Source of the DNA: Pseudobdellovibrionaceae bacterium
GTDB taxonomy: Bacteria > Bdellovibrionota > Bdellovibrionia > Bdellovibrionales > UBA1609
Direction: 5' to 3'
Assembly: GCA_020635075.1 (NCBI GenBank)
Contig: JACKAM010000001.1
Coordinates: 620,001-684,000 of the forward strand
DNA: 64,000 bases
In this document: in pieces, positions 15,748-24,090 of the stretch
Layout of the letters: every line of letters starts with the position of its first letter
How positions within the stretch are numbered: the first letter of the stretch is position 1
Program-made: the position numbers and the translations under genes
Notes under the pieces: generated by a model
What the model saw: the letters and a program-made list of their open reading frames with translations, nothing else
Databases searched by the model: none
Told to the model about the DNA's origin: nothing

Positions 15748-17136
15748 ATGAACGGACTTATTGGACGAGTGTGGGTGGTGTTCGGAGTTATGATGCTGAG
15801 CCTGCAGGTTTCAGCGGAAAACCTGAAGGTAAAGATTGTTAAAGTTTCCCTGAAAAACAATCTCGTGGTGGTTAACAAGGGAAGCAGCGACGGTTTGGAG
15901 AGGCACGATCAGGCTCAATTTATTGCCAACAAGCAGGTTGTGGCCCAGGGCAAGCTGGTAAAAATCAAAGAGGGGCAGTCTCTGTGGAAGGTCAATCGCC
16001 GAGCCAAAGTTAGACGGCTAGCTTCGGCCGAAAAGGTAAAACTGAATTTATTGGAGGGGCGGCAGATGGAAAGCCATGGCCGCCTCACCAAAAGTGACAA
16101 GCCAAAGCATAGATTTAAAGTCGGCCTAGGAACGGAACAGCTTTCCAATCGATTTCGTCTTTCTGATGACGACCAACAGCGTTTCGAGTCAAACAGAGCG
16201 GAAGATCAAACGTCGAGAAGATATGTGGGAATGGACTCGGTGGCGGATATGGCGCTAGTGCCAACACTCAAAATGTCTCACGAGTTTTCAAAGAGTTTTG
16301 AGTTGGACTACGAGTTGGCCTACCACATGATGAGCAAAAACCAGGATGCCTCATATCTAAAAGGCGGTGGTCAGCTGACCTGGGATTGGGCTGGTGGCAG
16401 GGAGCTCAAGATCGAGGGGCGTGGGATGATAGATTACCACCAAGACAATGATCTGTCCGGTGCCGTCGACAAGGATAACAATGGTAATATCTCAAGTAGT
16501 GAGCGTATCTATGATCAGGCTCGATTCAATGAGTTTGAAACCGAATTGAGTTATCAAACCAGGGCTTTTGATCAAGGGTCTCATCAAATCGACTTGAGCC
16601 CCTTTCTTGGCTATACGGCCAGGGTCTTTGATGAACCCTTTGGAAATCAGGATCGATCCGGAATGTTCGCGGGCGGGAGGGTGAGCTACCGGTTTAACAA
16701 AGAGATCAAGGTCATTGCAGGAATTCGCTTGGAGAAATTGTCGACGGGGAGTGGACAGGAGCTCACTCTGGTGGACGAAGTGAGTGCCGGAGCGGACCTG
16801 AATAGCGATGGGGTTCAGACGGATAATGCTGCTTTGGTGACGAGTGTTGACCGCTCCCAGTCCCGAAGGACTCTGAGTCTTGGTTGTGAGGCTAAGGTGA
16901 GTCGGTCCGTGCGGCTGGAGTTGGGCTATAGCCAGCGTGAAAGCCAATACAGTACCGGAAACTCAGCGGACCAGAAGCATTTTGGGCAGACCAAGGATAG
17001 GACACGAGTGGAGTCAGCTCTGCGATTTGATTTAAGCGATAATATAGACTTGAAGCTTGGACATGAGATGGTGCGAGATACAGACTTCAATGAGAGCACC
17101 ACGAGCTTGGGACTTCGTTATGTTGGTGGCTTTTAG
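15748..17136 (+). CDS. Outer-membrane beta-barrel candidate
   Basis: 462 residues with a signal peptide (MNGLIGRVWVVFGVMMLSLQVSA). Residues 25-90 form a small basic domain rich in KIVKVS and VNKGSSDGL strands. From about 120 onward the sequence alternates polar and hydrophobic residues in barrel-like strands and ends in Phe (LGLRYVGGF), the usual outer-membrane insertion signal. DKDNNGNISSSERI near residue 240 is a single EF-hand-like loop, and DLNSDGVQTD near 350 is a weaker one. It follows DUF4956 by 33 bases and probably completes the CotH-VTC-DUF4956 operon as its outer-membrane part. No specific family recognised. Confidence 0.8.
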   Translation: MNGLIGRVWVVFGVMMLSLQVSAENLKVKIVKVSLKNNLVVVNKGSSDGLERHDQAQFIANKQVVAQGKLVKIKEGQSLWKVNRRAKVRRLASAEKVKLNLLEGRQMESHGRLTKSDKPKHRFKVGLGTEQLSNRFRLSDDDQQRFESNRAEDQTSRRYVGMDSVADMALVPTLKMSHEFSKSFELDYELAYHMMSKNQDASYLKGGGQLTWDWAGGRELKIEGRGMIDYHQDNDLSGAVDKDNNGNISSSERIYDQARFNEFETELSYQTRAFDQGSHQIDLSPFLGYTARVFDEPFGNQDRSGMFAGGRVSYRFNKEIKVIAGIRLEKLSTGSGQELTLVDEVSAGADLNSDGVQTDNAALVTSVDRSQSRRTLSLGCEAKVSRSVRLELGYSQRESQYSTGNSADQKHFGQTKDRTRVESALRFDLSDNIDLKLGHEMVRDTDFNESTTSLGLRYVGGF

Positions 17137-17326
17137 TTAAGATCGGACTTAGGTTTGTTCGTCAGCCTCGAACTTATGGGATCTCTAGTACTATATTATT
17201 CAAACTCAAAAATTTCGCTGGTAGTTGCCGATGCGCGCGACAAAAATTCATTTGCTGAAAAAAAAGTGTTGCAAGTCTTTGTCAAATGGATTTAGCATTA
17301 ATGTACTCTATTGAAAGGAGGCACCA

Positions 17327-17452
17327 GTGATTAAAGCAATTCAAACAGTATTTGGCATCGTCGGCGAGTTCACTGCGGTAGCTTCCTTTTGCCCCATGAT
17401 GGGGGATTCCGGCATGGGCATCCTCCTTCGGCTACGCGATCGAAAGCATTAA
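17327..17452 (+). CDS. Small peptide gene (41 aa) ahead of the ABC exporter
   Basis: GTG 17327 is preceded by AAAGGAGG with a five-base spacer, the strongest ribosome site in the neighbourhood, and the frame closes at TAA 17452. The peptide starts MIKAIQTVFGIVGEF, has an amphipathic to hydrophobic first half, one Cys (SFCPMMG), and a basic end (LLRLRDRKH). There is no signal peptide and no classic double-glycine leader. It could be an exported peptide or a regulatory leader peptide for the downstream transporter; both are inferences from position and ribosome site. Confidence 0.5.
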   Translation: MIKAIQTVFGIVGEFTAVASFCPMMGDSGMGILLRLRDRKH

Positions 17453-17633
17453 AAGCCGCCTAAGATACCAAAAAACTTAATAGATTGCGGGCTCGTCCAA
17501 TACGTCGAGGCCCCACCTTCGTGTCGATTTGGATTTGTCTGTTGGCAGATTGGTTTCGAGCGAATACGTGGGCCTCCGTTTTGGTCCAGTCCACCACCAA
17601 CTGCACATTCATGTTTTGCATAAGGAGAGCGCA

Positions 17634-17870
17634 ATGGGCGCAGCGGAAAAACGCCAGGTTTTGGCACGAGTAAAATTAGAGGTCATCCCGATAGAAGTGG
17701 GTCTTGTTTTGGCGCGAAAGTGGCCAAAACGGATCGGCCTTTGGGTTTGGCAGGTTGTAAACGAAGTTTGGCATTATTTGTTTTATGCCAGTGTGGTTCG
17801 CAAGGTTGGGCCGGGGTCGGAGGACATTGTCATCCGAAATTCACCCGAAGAGTTGCGTCACAGATATTGA
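17634..17870 (+). CDS. Small basic protein (78 aa) ahead of the ABC exporter
   Basis: ATG 17634 has AAGGAG seven bases upstream. The product is basic (about a dozen Lys and Arg) with a Trp-rich hydrophobic middle (IGLWVWQVVNEVWHYLFYASVV), perhaps an amphipathic or membrane-inserting helix, and ends EELRHRY. The frame stays open upstream to 17529, but that extension has no ribosome site. It ends 16 bases before the exporter start, so the two are probably co-transcribed. No family recognised. It could be a substrate or an accessory subunit of the exporter. Confidence 0.6.
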   Translation: MGAAEKRQVLARVKLEVIPIEVGLVLARKWPKRIGLWVWQVVNEVWHYLFYASVVRKVGPGSEDIVIRNSPEELRHRY

Positions 17871-17886
17871 AATTTGGAGATTTAAA

Positions 17887-20241
17887 ATGTTAACGCGAAT
17901 TAAGAAAAGAACGAGGGCGAAGCTCTCTGAGGCCGAGCAGATTGAGCATTACACGGCTCAGCCGCAGGTGCTTCCTGAAGCTCTTAAAAAGCAGCTCAGT
18001 GAGTTAGTCGAGAACCAGGCTCTTTTAGCCTACGCCCTGATCGACTTGGATGAGAGTTTTCGATTGGCCGAGTCGTGGCTGGTGTTGACCAAAGATTGGC
18101 TGGTTTACGCCAAGCAAATCAAAGGGTCTGAGGCCTGGAGGTTTCGAAGAATTGAACGTCAGCAGATCGGTAGTTTAAGAGAGATTTGTGGGCTGAGCTG
18201 CAATCGCCTGGTGATTGGTGATAGCGATGATGAGGGAATTCTCCTCACCGTTCGCTACACCCATCGGCAGGGGCGACTGGTTGGGGTGATCAAGACTTTG
18301 CTGGAGTTCAGCTTGGAGGAAGAGAACAGATCGCAGATCTCCGAGGTGGGCAGGGGGAAGTCGGCAAAGAAAATCTATGCCGAGAATCTTCTTCATCCCG
18401 TCAGAGAGGCACAGGCTTCTGTCGCTGGGAACCAGATGGCGGTGGTATGGCGTCTTTTGGGTTATTTGAAACCCTATCGGAGACAGGTGATTTTTGGTTT
18501 GATCGGAGCCACTTTGATGACTTTGGTGGCCCTGGTGCCGGCGTTTCTGACTGGCCGCATGTTTGATCGGGTGATCAAGCCCTTTCAGGCGGGCCAGATG
18601 GACATGGAGACAGCCACTCATTTGGTGTGGCTGCTCATCGCTGGTTTGGCGGTGACCTTTGTCTTCCGGGAGATTTTCGCATGGGTGAGGCTGCGAACCA
18701 TGTCGGTGCTTGGCGAGTATGTGGCCAAGGACTTGCGGGACGATGTCTATGCTCATCTGCATAAGCTGAGTCTGAGTTTTTTCTCCAGCCGACAGACGGG
18801 TAGTTTGATCAGTCGAGTGGGAAGCGACACAGACCGGATATGGGACTTCATCGCCTTTGGTGTGGTGGAGGTTTCGACTTCGGTGATGTTGCTGACCGGA
18901 CTTGGTGTGGTGTTGATCTACCTGGATTGGCCTCTGGGGTTGATGGTGACCGCGCCCGTACCGATTATTCTTTATGCCATCATGAAGCATGGTGAGCATA
19001 TGCAGAATCTTTTTTTGCGGGCGTGGAGAAAGTGGTCGGCTCTGACGGACTGTTTGTCTGACACCATCCCGGGAGTTCGGGTGGTGAAGGCCTTCAACCA
19101 GGAGAAGCATGAGACCAAGCGCTTCATGGATCGCAACAACAAGGTACTGGGCGAGTTTTCCCGCATCCACCATGTGTGGACTCGGTTCTGGCCAAAACTG
19201 ATGCTGACGATTCATGCCATCCAGGTGGCGGTGTGGGTTTTTGGAGTGCCTCGGGTGCTCGCTCACATCAGTGATCTGAATGCAGGAGTGGCGGAGCCAG
19301 GTGGTCTAAGTCCAGGTGTTTTTGTCTCATTTGTTCTCTATATGACCATGTTCGTTCAGCCCATTGAGGTGATCGGACAGATGGCGAGAATGGTGAACAG
19401 GGCGACAAGCTCGGCACAGCGAGTATTTGAGGTTTTGGATACAGAGCCTCAGATTTTGGACCGTCACCGGGCGATGACGCCTGAGCGGATCGAAGGTGAA
19501 GTGGAGTTTCGCAATGTGGTGTTTTCTTACGATGGAGTCCGCAAGATTATCAAAGGGGTGAACTTCAAGGTGAAACCCGGCGAAATGATTGGTCTTGTGG
19601 GTTCCTCTGGAAGTGGCAAAACGACCTTGATCAACCTGTTGGCGCGCTTTTACGACCTGGATCAGGGGCAGATTCTCATCGACGGAGAAGATGTTCGTGA
19701 CTTGGAAATCGGAGCTTACCGTCAGCAATTGGGAATGGTTTTGCAAGATCCTTATTTGTTTCATGGCTCGGTTTTGGAAAACATTCGCTATGCCCGACCG
19801 GACGCCAGTGAAGCTGAGGTGATTGAAGCCGCCCGAGTGGCCAATGCCCATGACTTTATCTGTCGCTTGCCACACGGTTACGACACGGTGGTGGGTGAAA
19901 GAGGTCACACGCTGTCCGGTGGAGAAAGGCAACGCGTCTCTATTGCACGAGCGGTGCTCAGAAATCCACGGATCTTGATCCTGGATGAAGCCACCAGTGC
20001 TGTGGACACGGAAACAGAGCGAAAGATTCAGGAGGCCTTGGACCGTTTGGTCAAGGGGCGAACCGTGATCGCTATTGCTCACCGACTTTCTACTTTGGCC
20101 AAGGCCGACAGGCTATTGGTGATGAAGGAGGGTCGAGTGGTGGAAGAAGGGACTCACGGCGAGTTGATGGCGATTGATTCCGGAGTCTACCGACACTTGG
20201 TTGACCTTCAACAGCAGCTCCATTTGGGTCAGTGTTCTTAG
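17887..20241 (+). CDS. ABC exporter, DUF1854-associated type (fused permease and ATPase)
   Basis: 784 residues. TTGGAG lies before ATG 17887; the longer frame upstream is a shadow of the small basic gene. Residues 1-190 are a soluble N-terminal extension typical of this subgroup. A six-helix exporter permease follows (about 191-500; LLGYLKPYRRQVIFG opens it). The nucleotide-binding domain has Walker A GSSGSGKTT near 571, Q-loop VLQDPYLF, signature LSGGERQR near 676, Walker B ILILDEATSAVD near 696 and the switch His in IAHRLST. This is a half-transporter that should work as a homodimer. Similar exporters with a DUF1854 partner have been linked to cyanophycin gene clusters elsewhere, but no cyanophycin gene is present here. 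The substrate is unknown. Confidence 0.92.
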   Translation: MLTRIKKRTRAKLSEAEQIEHYTAQPQVLPEALKKQLSELVENQALLAYALIDLDESFRLAESWLVLTKDWLVYAKQIKGSEAWRFRRIERQQIGSLREICGLSCNRLVIGDSDDEGILLTVRYTHRQGRLVGVIKTLLEFSLEEENRSQISEVGRGKSAKKIYAENLLHPVREAQASVAGNQMAVVWRLLGYLKPYRRQVIFGLIGATLMTLVALVPAFLTGRMFDRVIKPFQAGQMDMETATHLVWLLIAGLAVTFVFREIFAWVRLRTMSVLGEYVAKDLRDDVYAHLHKLSLSFFSSRQTGSLISRVGSDTDRIWDFIAFGVVEVSTSVMLLTGLGVVLIYLDWPLGLMVTAPVPIILYAIMKHGEHMQNLFLRAWRKWSALTDCLSDTIPGVRVVKAFNQEKHETKRFMDRNNKVLGEFSRIHHVWTRFWPKLMLTIHAIQVAVWVFGVPRVLAHISDLNAGVAEPGGLSPGVFVSFVLYMTMFVQPIEVIGQMARMVNRATSSAQRVFEVLDTEPQILDRHRAMTPERIEGEVEFRNVVFSYDGVRKIIKGVNFKVKPGEMIGLVGSSGSGKTTLINLLARFYDLDQGQILIDGEDVRDLEIGAYRQQLGMVLQDPYLFHGSVLENIRYARPDASEAEVIEAARVANAHDFICRLPHGYDTVVGERGHTLSGGERQRVSIARAVLRNPRILILDEATSAVDTETERKIQEALDRLVKGRTVIAIAHRLSTLAKADRLLVMKEGRVVEEGTHGELMAIDSGVYRHLVDLQQQLHLGQCS

Positions 20242-20253
20242 GAGGAAATGAAT

Positions 20254-20775
20254 ATGGAAGCTTTGCAATTAAATAGGGTGAAAACCATGAAGCAGGAAAA
20301 TGAAGTGGATGAAAACCATCGACAGCTTCTGGTGATGGGTGATGAAGGCCAGCTGTCCCTCTGGAAGGAGGGACAGTATATCGCGGTGGAAATCCGCCGC
20401 TGCTTTCCCTGGTCTCAACCCACCCAGTGTTTGTCGATTCGAAATGGAGATGATGAGGAAATGATGTTTATTAAGGATGTAAAGAATCTTGAGAAGAAAA
20501 GCCAGGACGCAGTTCTTCAGGCGATGAGGGAGTCAGGATTTTTCTTTAAGATCACGAGAATTATTGAGGCCCGTGAGGAGTTTGAGTTGAGGCACTGGTT
20601 GGTGGAAACCGAGCAGGGTCAGCGCCGTTTTCAGACTCGTCTTGAGGATTGGCCCCGGGAGCTCCCCGGGGGTGATCTGCTGATTCGAGATGTCTATGGG
20701 GACATTTACCATGTCGGCGGCCTGAGGAGTCTGGATCAGCGCAGTCGAGAGCTGCTTTGGGCCTTTATCGAGTAA
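20254..20775 (+). CDS. DUF1854-family protein, partner of the ABC exporter
   Basis: 173 residues from ATG 20254, which has GGAGG eight bases upstream; ATG 20248 is only two bases from it. The family signature is present: FPWSQPTQCLSIRNGDDEE at about 50-68, a middle strand FKITRIIEAREEFELRHW, and the ending IRDVYGDIYHVGG-LRSLDQRSRELLW. Soluble, no signal peptide. It starts 12 bases after the exporter, the conserved arrangement for this pair. DUF1854 has no proven function; its constant link to this exporter suggests a cytoplasmic accessory or substrate-loading role. A strong terminator follows. Confidence 0.9.
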   Translation: MEALQLNRVKTMKQENEVDENHRQLLVMGDEGQLSLWKEGQYIAVEIRRCFPWSQPTQCLSIRNGDDEEMMFIKDVKNLEKKSQDAVLQAMRESGFFFKITRIIEAREEFELRHWLVETEQGQRRFQTRLEDWPRELPGGDLLIRDVYGDIYHVGGLRSLDQRSRELLWAFIE

Positions 20776-20784
20776 TAATCTCCC

Positions 20785-20823
20785 GGGCGCCGGCGACCTT
20801 TTTGTGGTCGGCGCCCTTTTTTT
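20785..20823 (+). terminator. Intrinsic terminator of the exporter operon
   Basis: GGGCGCCG and CGGCGCCC form a GC-rich stem around a loop that contains TTTTT, followed directly by a run of eight or more T. It lies nine bases after the DUF1854 stop. Confidence 0.85.
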
Positions 20824-20860
20824 GGGGTATGGTGGGGCCAATTAACAAAGGAAGACTTCC

Positions 20861-21139
20861 ATGAAAATGACTCTTGGACTGTTGGTGCTTCTCGCTTCGC
20901 TGTCAGCTTATGCGGGCTCCAAAAAAGATGAGATGGCCAGCTTTAACAAGGTTAAGACCATCTATATCTCTCATATGCAGAAAAAGATGATGTCGATGAG
21001 CCAAACAACCACCTGTATGGCCCAGGCAGAGAGCTTTGATGCTCTTCGCGAGTGTGCAAAAAAAGGCAAGGCTGAGATTGCGGCGTTGGACAAGTCGGCT
21101 AAAGATGCCCACGATAAAGCCCAGAAGGTGAAAAAGTAA
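20861..21139 (+). CDS. Small exported Lys-rich protein (92 aa)
   Basis: Signal peptide MKMTLGLLVLLASLSAYAG with AAAGGAAG before the ATG. The mature 70 residues are helical and rich in Lys and Ala with two Cys (TTTCMAQ and LRECAKKG) that could pair. No domain recognised. It is a single gene between the exporter terminator and a convergent gene. Periplasmic location likely. Confidence 0.75.
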   Translation: MKMTLGLLVLLASLSAYAGSKKDEMASFNKVKTIYISHMQKKMMSMSQTTTCMAQAESFDALRECAKKGKAEIAALDKSAKDAHDKAQKVKK

Positions 21140-21190
21140 TCTCGACGCCAGCAGCTTGTTCGCAGGATTCAGGTCTTTTGATTCCGTCTG

Positions 21191-22354
21191 CTATTTGCAG
21201 TGAGAATGTTTGGCCTTGTTGGATTTGAAGATCGCACAAAGGGCATCCGCAAAACGGGTGCCCTTTGGATTTGCGGATAGTTCTTTGGCCAGAGCATCCT
21301 TGATATGAGGGAAACACTTGTTTGCCAGTAAGGGAGCCAGTTTCGTGTCCGGGTCGGTATCCGAGCCACCGAAACCATTGACCACGGCCAGAGCCAGACG
21401 CTCTTCAGCGCAGTAGTCCTCTCGGGCGTCCTCTTGGAGGGCAATATCAAAAAAGGGCAGGGCGGCTCGGTGCCAGCGGTAGTAAGTGACCAGTTTTCCC
21501 ACCTCAAAGCCCATTTCAGCCCGATATTTTGGATGGTATTCGATCATGCCCAGGGCTCGTGGGCGACAATCTTCCATGGGTTCTCGGGATTGGTAGCAGG
21601 CTTTGATTCGATGAATGAGAAGTTTATTGCGTAATTTCATCGCCCGATCAGAGCGCTTGAGAGTTTTGTACTTCTCAAATACGTCATTGGCTACTTCCCC
21701 GGCCTTCTGATGCTCCTGGCGTCGATCCAAGTCTCTCATGTATTCATACACGGAGTTTTCGAGTAGTCGTTGCCACTCGTCGTCTCGTTTAAGGGGATCA
21801 ATGTCCTCCAAGTGGGTGATCACGTCTTCCCAGATTTCCTGTTCTTCTAGCTTTTGAATTTGTTCAATGGTGTAGACCTTTTTGAGTTGATTGACGTTGT
21901 CTTCGATTCGGTCCAACTTGGTGTTCATTTCCTTGGCTGTTTCCTCAAGGCGAAAAAGGGATTTCTGGAGATTGGCTAAAGCAGGCACGTGACTGGCAAT
22001 CAGCCCCGTGTCGGAGGTGTCTGCCGACGCTTTGGAAATGGAAATACCTGTAAAGATAACGGCCGATGCGCCACAATAGATCAGCGCTTTGGGTATTATA
22101 CTGGCTTCGACCTCTTCGCTTTTGGCCCGTTGGCGGAAGCTGAGCCAGTAGATGAGGAGAGCAAAGGTCGCAGCACCTGTGATCCAGCTCAAATAGTCGG
22201 AATAGTTTCCCAATGGGCTGGCAAAATCAGCCGCGGCGCCAACCGCACTGGCCAAGGGAGTGACACGTTTAAATGCAGTTCGACCTACACCTGATAGTTC
22301 GCCCAGGTTGAGCTTGGATCTGACAAATCGCGAGGGTCGTGCAAAAAGACTCAC
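21191..22354 (-). CDS. Two-helix membrane protein with helical C-terminal domain, unknown
   Basis: 387 residues from GTG 22354, with AAAGGAGG only two bases upstream, closer than usual. Two transmembrane helices (about 53-72 and 88-108) frame a short loop. They are followed by a coiled-coil stretch (NLQKSLFRLEETAKEMNTK and DRIEDNVNQLKK) and about 220 residues of helical repeats with paired Cys near the C-terminus. The layout resembles a membrane-anchored scaffold or TPR-like protein, but no family is recognised. It is transcribed away from the rhomboid gene, with 56 bases between the two start codons. Confidence 0.75.
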   Translation of the reverse strand: MSLFARPSRFVRSKLNLGELSGVGRTAFKRVTPLASAVGAAADFASPLGNYSDYLSWITGAATFALLIYWLSFRQRAKSEEVEASIIPKALIYCGASAVIFTGISISKASADTSDTGLIASHVPALANLQKSLFRLEETAKEMNTKLDRIEDNVNQLKKVYTIEQIQKLEEQEIWEDVITHLEDIDPLKRDDEWQRLLENSVYEYMRDLDRRQEHQKAGEVANDVFEKYKTLKRSDRAMKLRNKLLIHRIKACYQSREPMEDCRPRALGMIEYHPKYRAEMGFEVGKLVTYYRWHRAALPFFDIALQEDAREDYCAEERLALAVVNGFGGSDTDPDTKLAPLLANKCFPHIKDALAKELSANPKGTRFADALCAIFKSNKAKHSHCK

Positions 22355-22410
22355 AACCTCCTTTCGGAATTTCGGCTCCCTTAATTGAGATTCGTGCTAC
22401 TCTTTGAAAC

Positions 22411-23553
22411 ATGAGTGAGCCAAAATCCTGCCCCCAGTGCTTCACCATTCTGGAGGCAGATCACAGATCAGAAACCCTAACCACAGTCTGTACCAATTGC
22501 GGAACACGCTCCGTCAGTATCGCAATTTTGCAACGACATTTTGTTGCCCCCTCATGGAGGAGGATGTTCCAGCGAGGTCGACGCTTGGGGTGGTCCAAGA
22601 AGAAGTTGTGCGACAAGAAACCCTGTCGGATGCGAGCCTTTGGTCTGGCCACCGATGAGGGGATGGTTGAAGTTGATGTTTGTCACAGTTGCGAGCAGGT
22701 ATGGTTTGATCATCAGGAATTGGAAAAGGTCTCGAAGTTTTTCGATGTGCCCTTCGCCCAAAATCTGCCGGGAGATGTAGCTGAAGAGTTGTCAAAGATC
22801 AGAATGGAAGCTGGCCAGGCGGTTCCCCAACACACGGTCTTTGATTTCTCCACTTCGGACTTTGGTTTTCAGGTAGGCTTTGAGCACATGAAAAAGCTCG
22901 GCCGAAAAGCAGGTTTGGCCTTTTTGGGGTTTCCCGTTGAACATCAGAACCGAGTTCGAGGGATACCGTATATAACTATATCGGTGTTTGTTCTCATATT
23001 AGCCTTCAGTCTCTCGGTCTTTCATTGGAACCAGGAATGGTTGCCACTTTTGGGATTCATTCCGGAAGCTCCTTGGAGGTGGGGCGGAATTACAGCTCTT
23101 ACATCATTTTTTGTCCATGCGGACTATGGGCATTTAATTGGTAATCTCTATATGTTTGGGGTTTTTGGCGACAATGTAGAGGACAAACTGGGTTGGAGGT
23201 TCTTGTTTCTGCTGGTGCTCGGAACTCTTCTTGGAGTGGCTTTTCACCATCTGGCAACCGAGGCACCCGACGCCGTTTTGGTGGGGGCCAGTACGGGGAT
23301 TTCGGCAATCGTCACATACTATGCTCTGTCCTTTCCCCGCCAGCAATTCAGCATGGTGTTCCTATTCTTTCTGTGGGTGCGCATTCCTGTCTTCTTTTAT
23401 GTTCTCGTGTGGGTAGGTTTACAGTTCATCGGGACACTTATGGCCAAAGAGCAGCTGGTGGCCACGTCCTTTGCTGGCCATATTGGGGGAGCCTTGGCCG
23501 GTTTCATTTTCTGGATCTCAGAAAAGATGAGTCGAGGTAGGGTAGCTCGCTAG
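22411..23553 (+). CDS. Rhomboid-family intramembrane protease with N-terminal zinc ribbons
   Basis: 380 residues. The N-terminus carries one CPxC...CxxC ribbon (Cys at 8, 11, 27 and 30) and a zf-TFIIB-like motif (PCRMRAF, then VEVDVCHSCEQVWFDHQELE, about 73-107). Six transmembrane helices start near residue 190. Catalytic pieces are HADYGHLIGN near 232 (helix 2), Ser294 in GASTG and His357 in AGHIGGALAG. Rhomboids cleave membrane-spanning substrates within the bilayer, and the Ser-His dyad is intact here, so activity is likely. The cytosolic zinc domain may bind a partner. Zinc-ribbon fusions to rhomboids occur in related bacteria. No operon partners. Confidence 0.9.
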   Translation: MSEPKSCPQCFTILEADHRSETLTTVCTNCGTRSVSIAILQRHFVAPSWRRMFQRGRRLGWSKKKLCDKKPCRMRAFGLATDEGMVEVDVCHSCEQVWFDHQELEKVSKFFDVPFAQNLPGDVAEELSKIRMEAGQAVPQHTVFDFSTSDFGFQVGFEHMKKLGRKAGLAFLGFPVEHQNRVRGIPYITISVFVLILAFSLSVFHWNQEWLPLLGFIPEAPWRWGGITALTSFFVHADYGHLIGNLYMFGVFGDNVEDKLGWRFLFLLVLGTLLGVAFHHLATEAPDAVLVGASTGISAIVTYYALSFPRQQFSMVFLFFLWVRIPVFFYVLVWVGLQFIGTLMAKEQLVATSFAGHIGGALAGFIFWISEKMSRGRVAR

Positions 23554-23563
23554 ATATTGAACT

Positions 23564-23935
23564 CTATTTTTGGTCATCATTGTCCTTTTTTATCAAAACA
23601 ATTTGCAGCGGGTCATCTTTGTCCTGTTTCTGAGTTTTTTTCTTTTCAGTGGCAAAATCGACCGTAATGGAAGATGCGATGTTCCTTTGCACCTGAAGCT
23701 CGCGATCAAGGAAGCTCATCATTTCGGCATCCTCTTTTTCCATCGTCTCCTCAAGTGACTTGGGTTTTTGACGATAGCCCATTTCACCATGCTGCAGGTC
23801 CTTTTTGATTTGAGGGGATAACCAGTCCGATAGTGGTTGAAGAATGGAATTGCCAGTTCCGTTGAACATGGCATAGGCGACCGCTGCGACAGCAATGGTT
23901 GAACTTAGGACTTTTAGCCACTTATTCTTCTTCAT
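23564..23935 (-). CDS. Small exported or membrane-anchored protein, unknown
   Basis: 123 residues from ATG 23935, with GGGGG seven bases upstream (a TTG one codon earlier is possible). MKKNKWLKVLSSTIAVAAVAYAMF is a signal anchor or signal peptide. The remainder is charged and helical with runs of Lys, Glu and Asp, ending KKDNDDQK. No domain recognised. It converges on the rhomboid gene with ten bases between stops. It follows the second PEGA kinase on the same strand at 155 bases, so could be transcribed with it. Confidence 0.65.
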   Translation of the reverse strand: MKKNKWLKVLSSTIAVAAVAYAMFNGTGNSILQPLSDWLSPQIKKDLQHGEMGYRQKPKSLEETMEKEDAEMMSFLDRELQVQRNIASSITVDFATEKKKTQKQDKDDPLQIVLIKKDNDDQK

Positions 23936-23947
23936 CAAATTTCCCCC

Positions 23948-23965
23948 TGAACCATCTTCGGTTCA
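23948..23965 (-). promoter_or_regulatory. Leader hairpin abutting a ribosome site
   Basis: TGAACC and GGTTCA form a 6-bp stem with a six-base loop. On the minus strand it ends directly at the GGGGG ribosome site of the 123-residue gene, so folding could affect translation. Confidence 0.35.
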
Positions 23966-24090
23966 TTCAGGAGCAAGGGCTAGGCCAAAAACACCGACTA
24001 TAAACAGGCGCTTTTCTCATCTTAGTCCGTCAATATTGTTAAGGATTGTCAGTCAGGTGGCACCTCTGGGGATGGCTCATTCTGAGGCAG

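Noticed and set aside
17529..17633. Upstream extension of the 78-residue gene
   Set aside because: It would need a TTG without a ribosome site, whereas AAGGAG precedes ATG 17634.
18175..19266. Long antisense open frame (363 codons) inside the ABC exporter gene
   Set aside because: It is a frame shadow of a strongly supported gene; the product is full of His, Gln and Pro with no motif.
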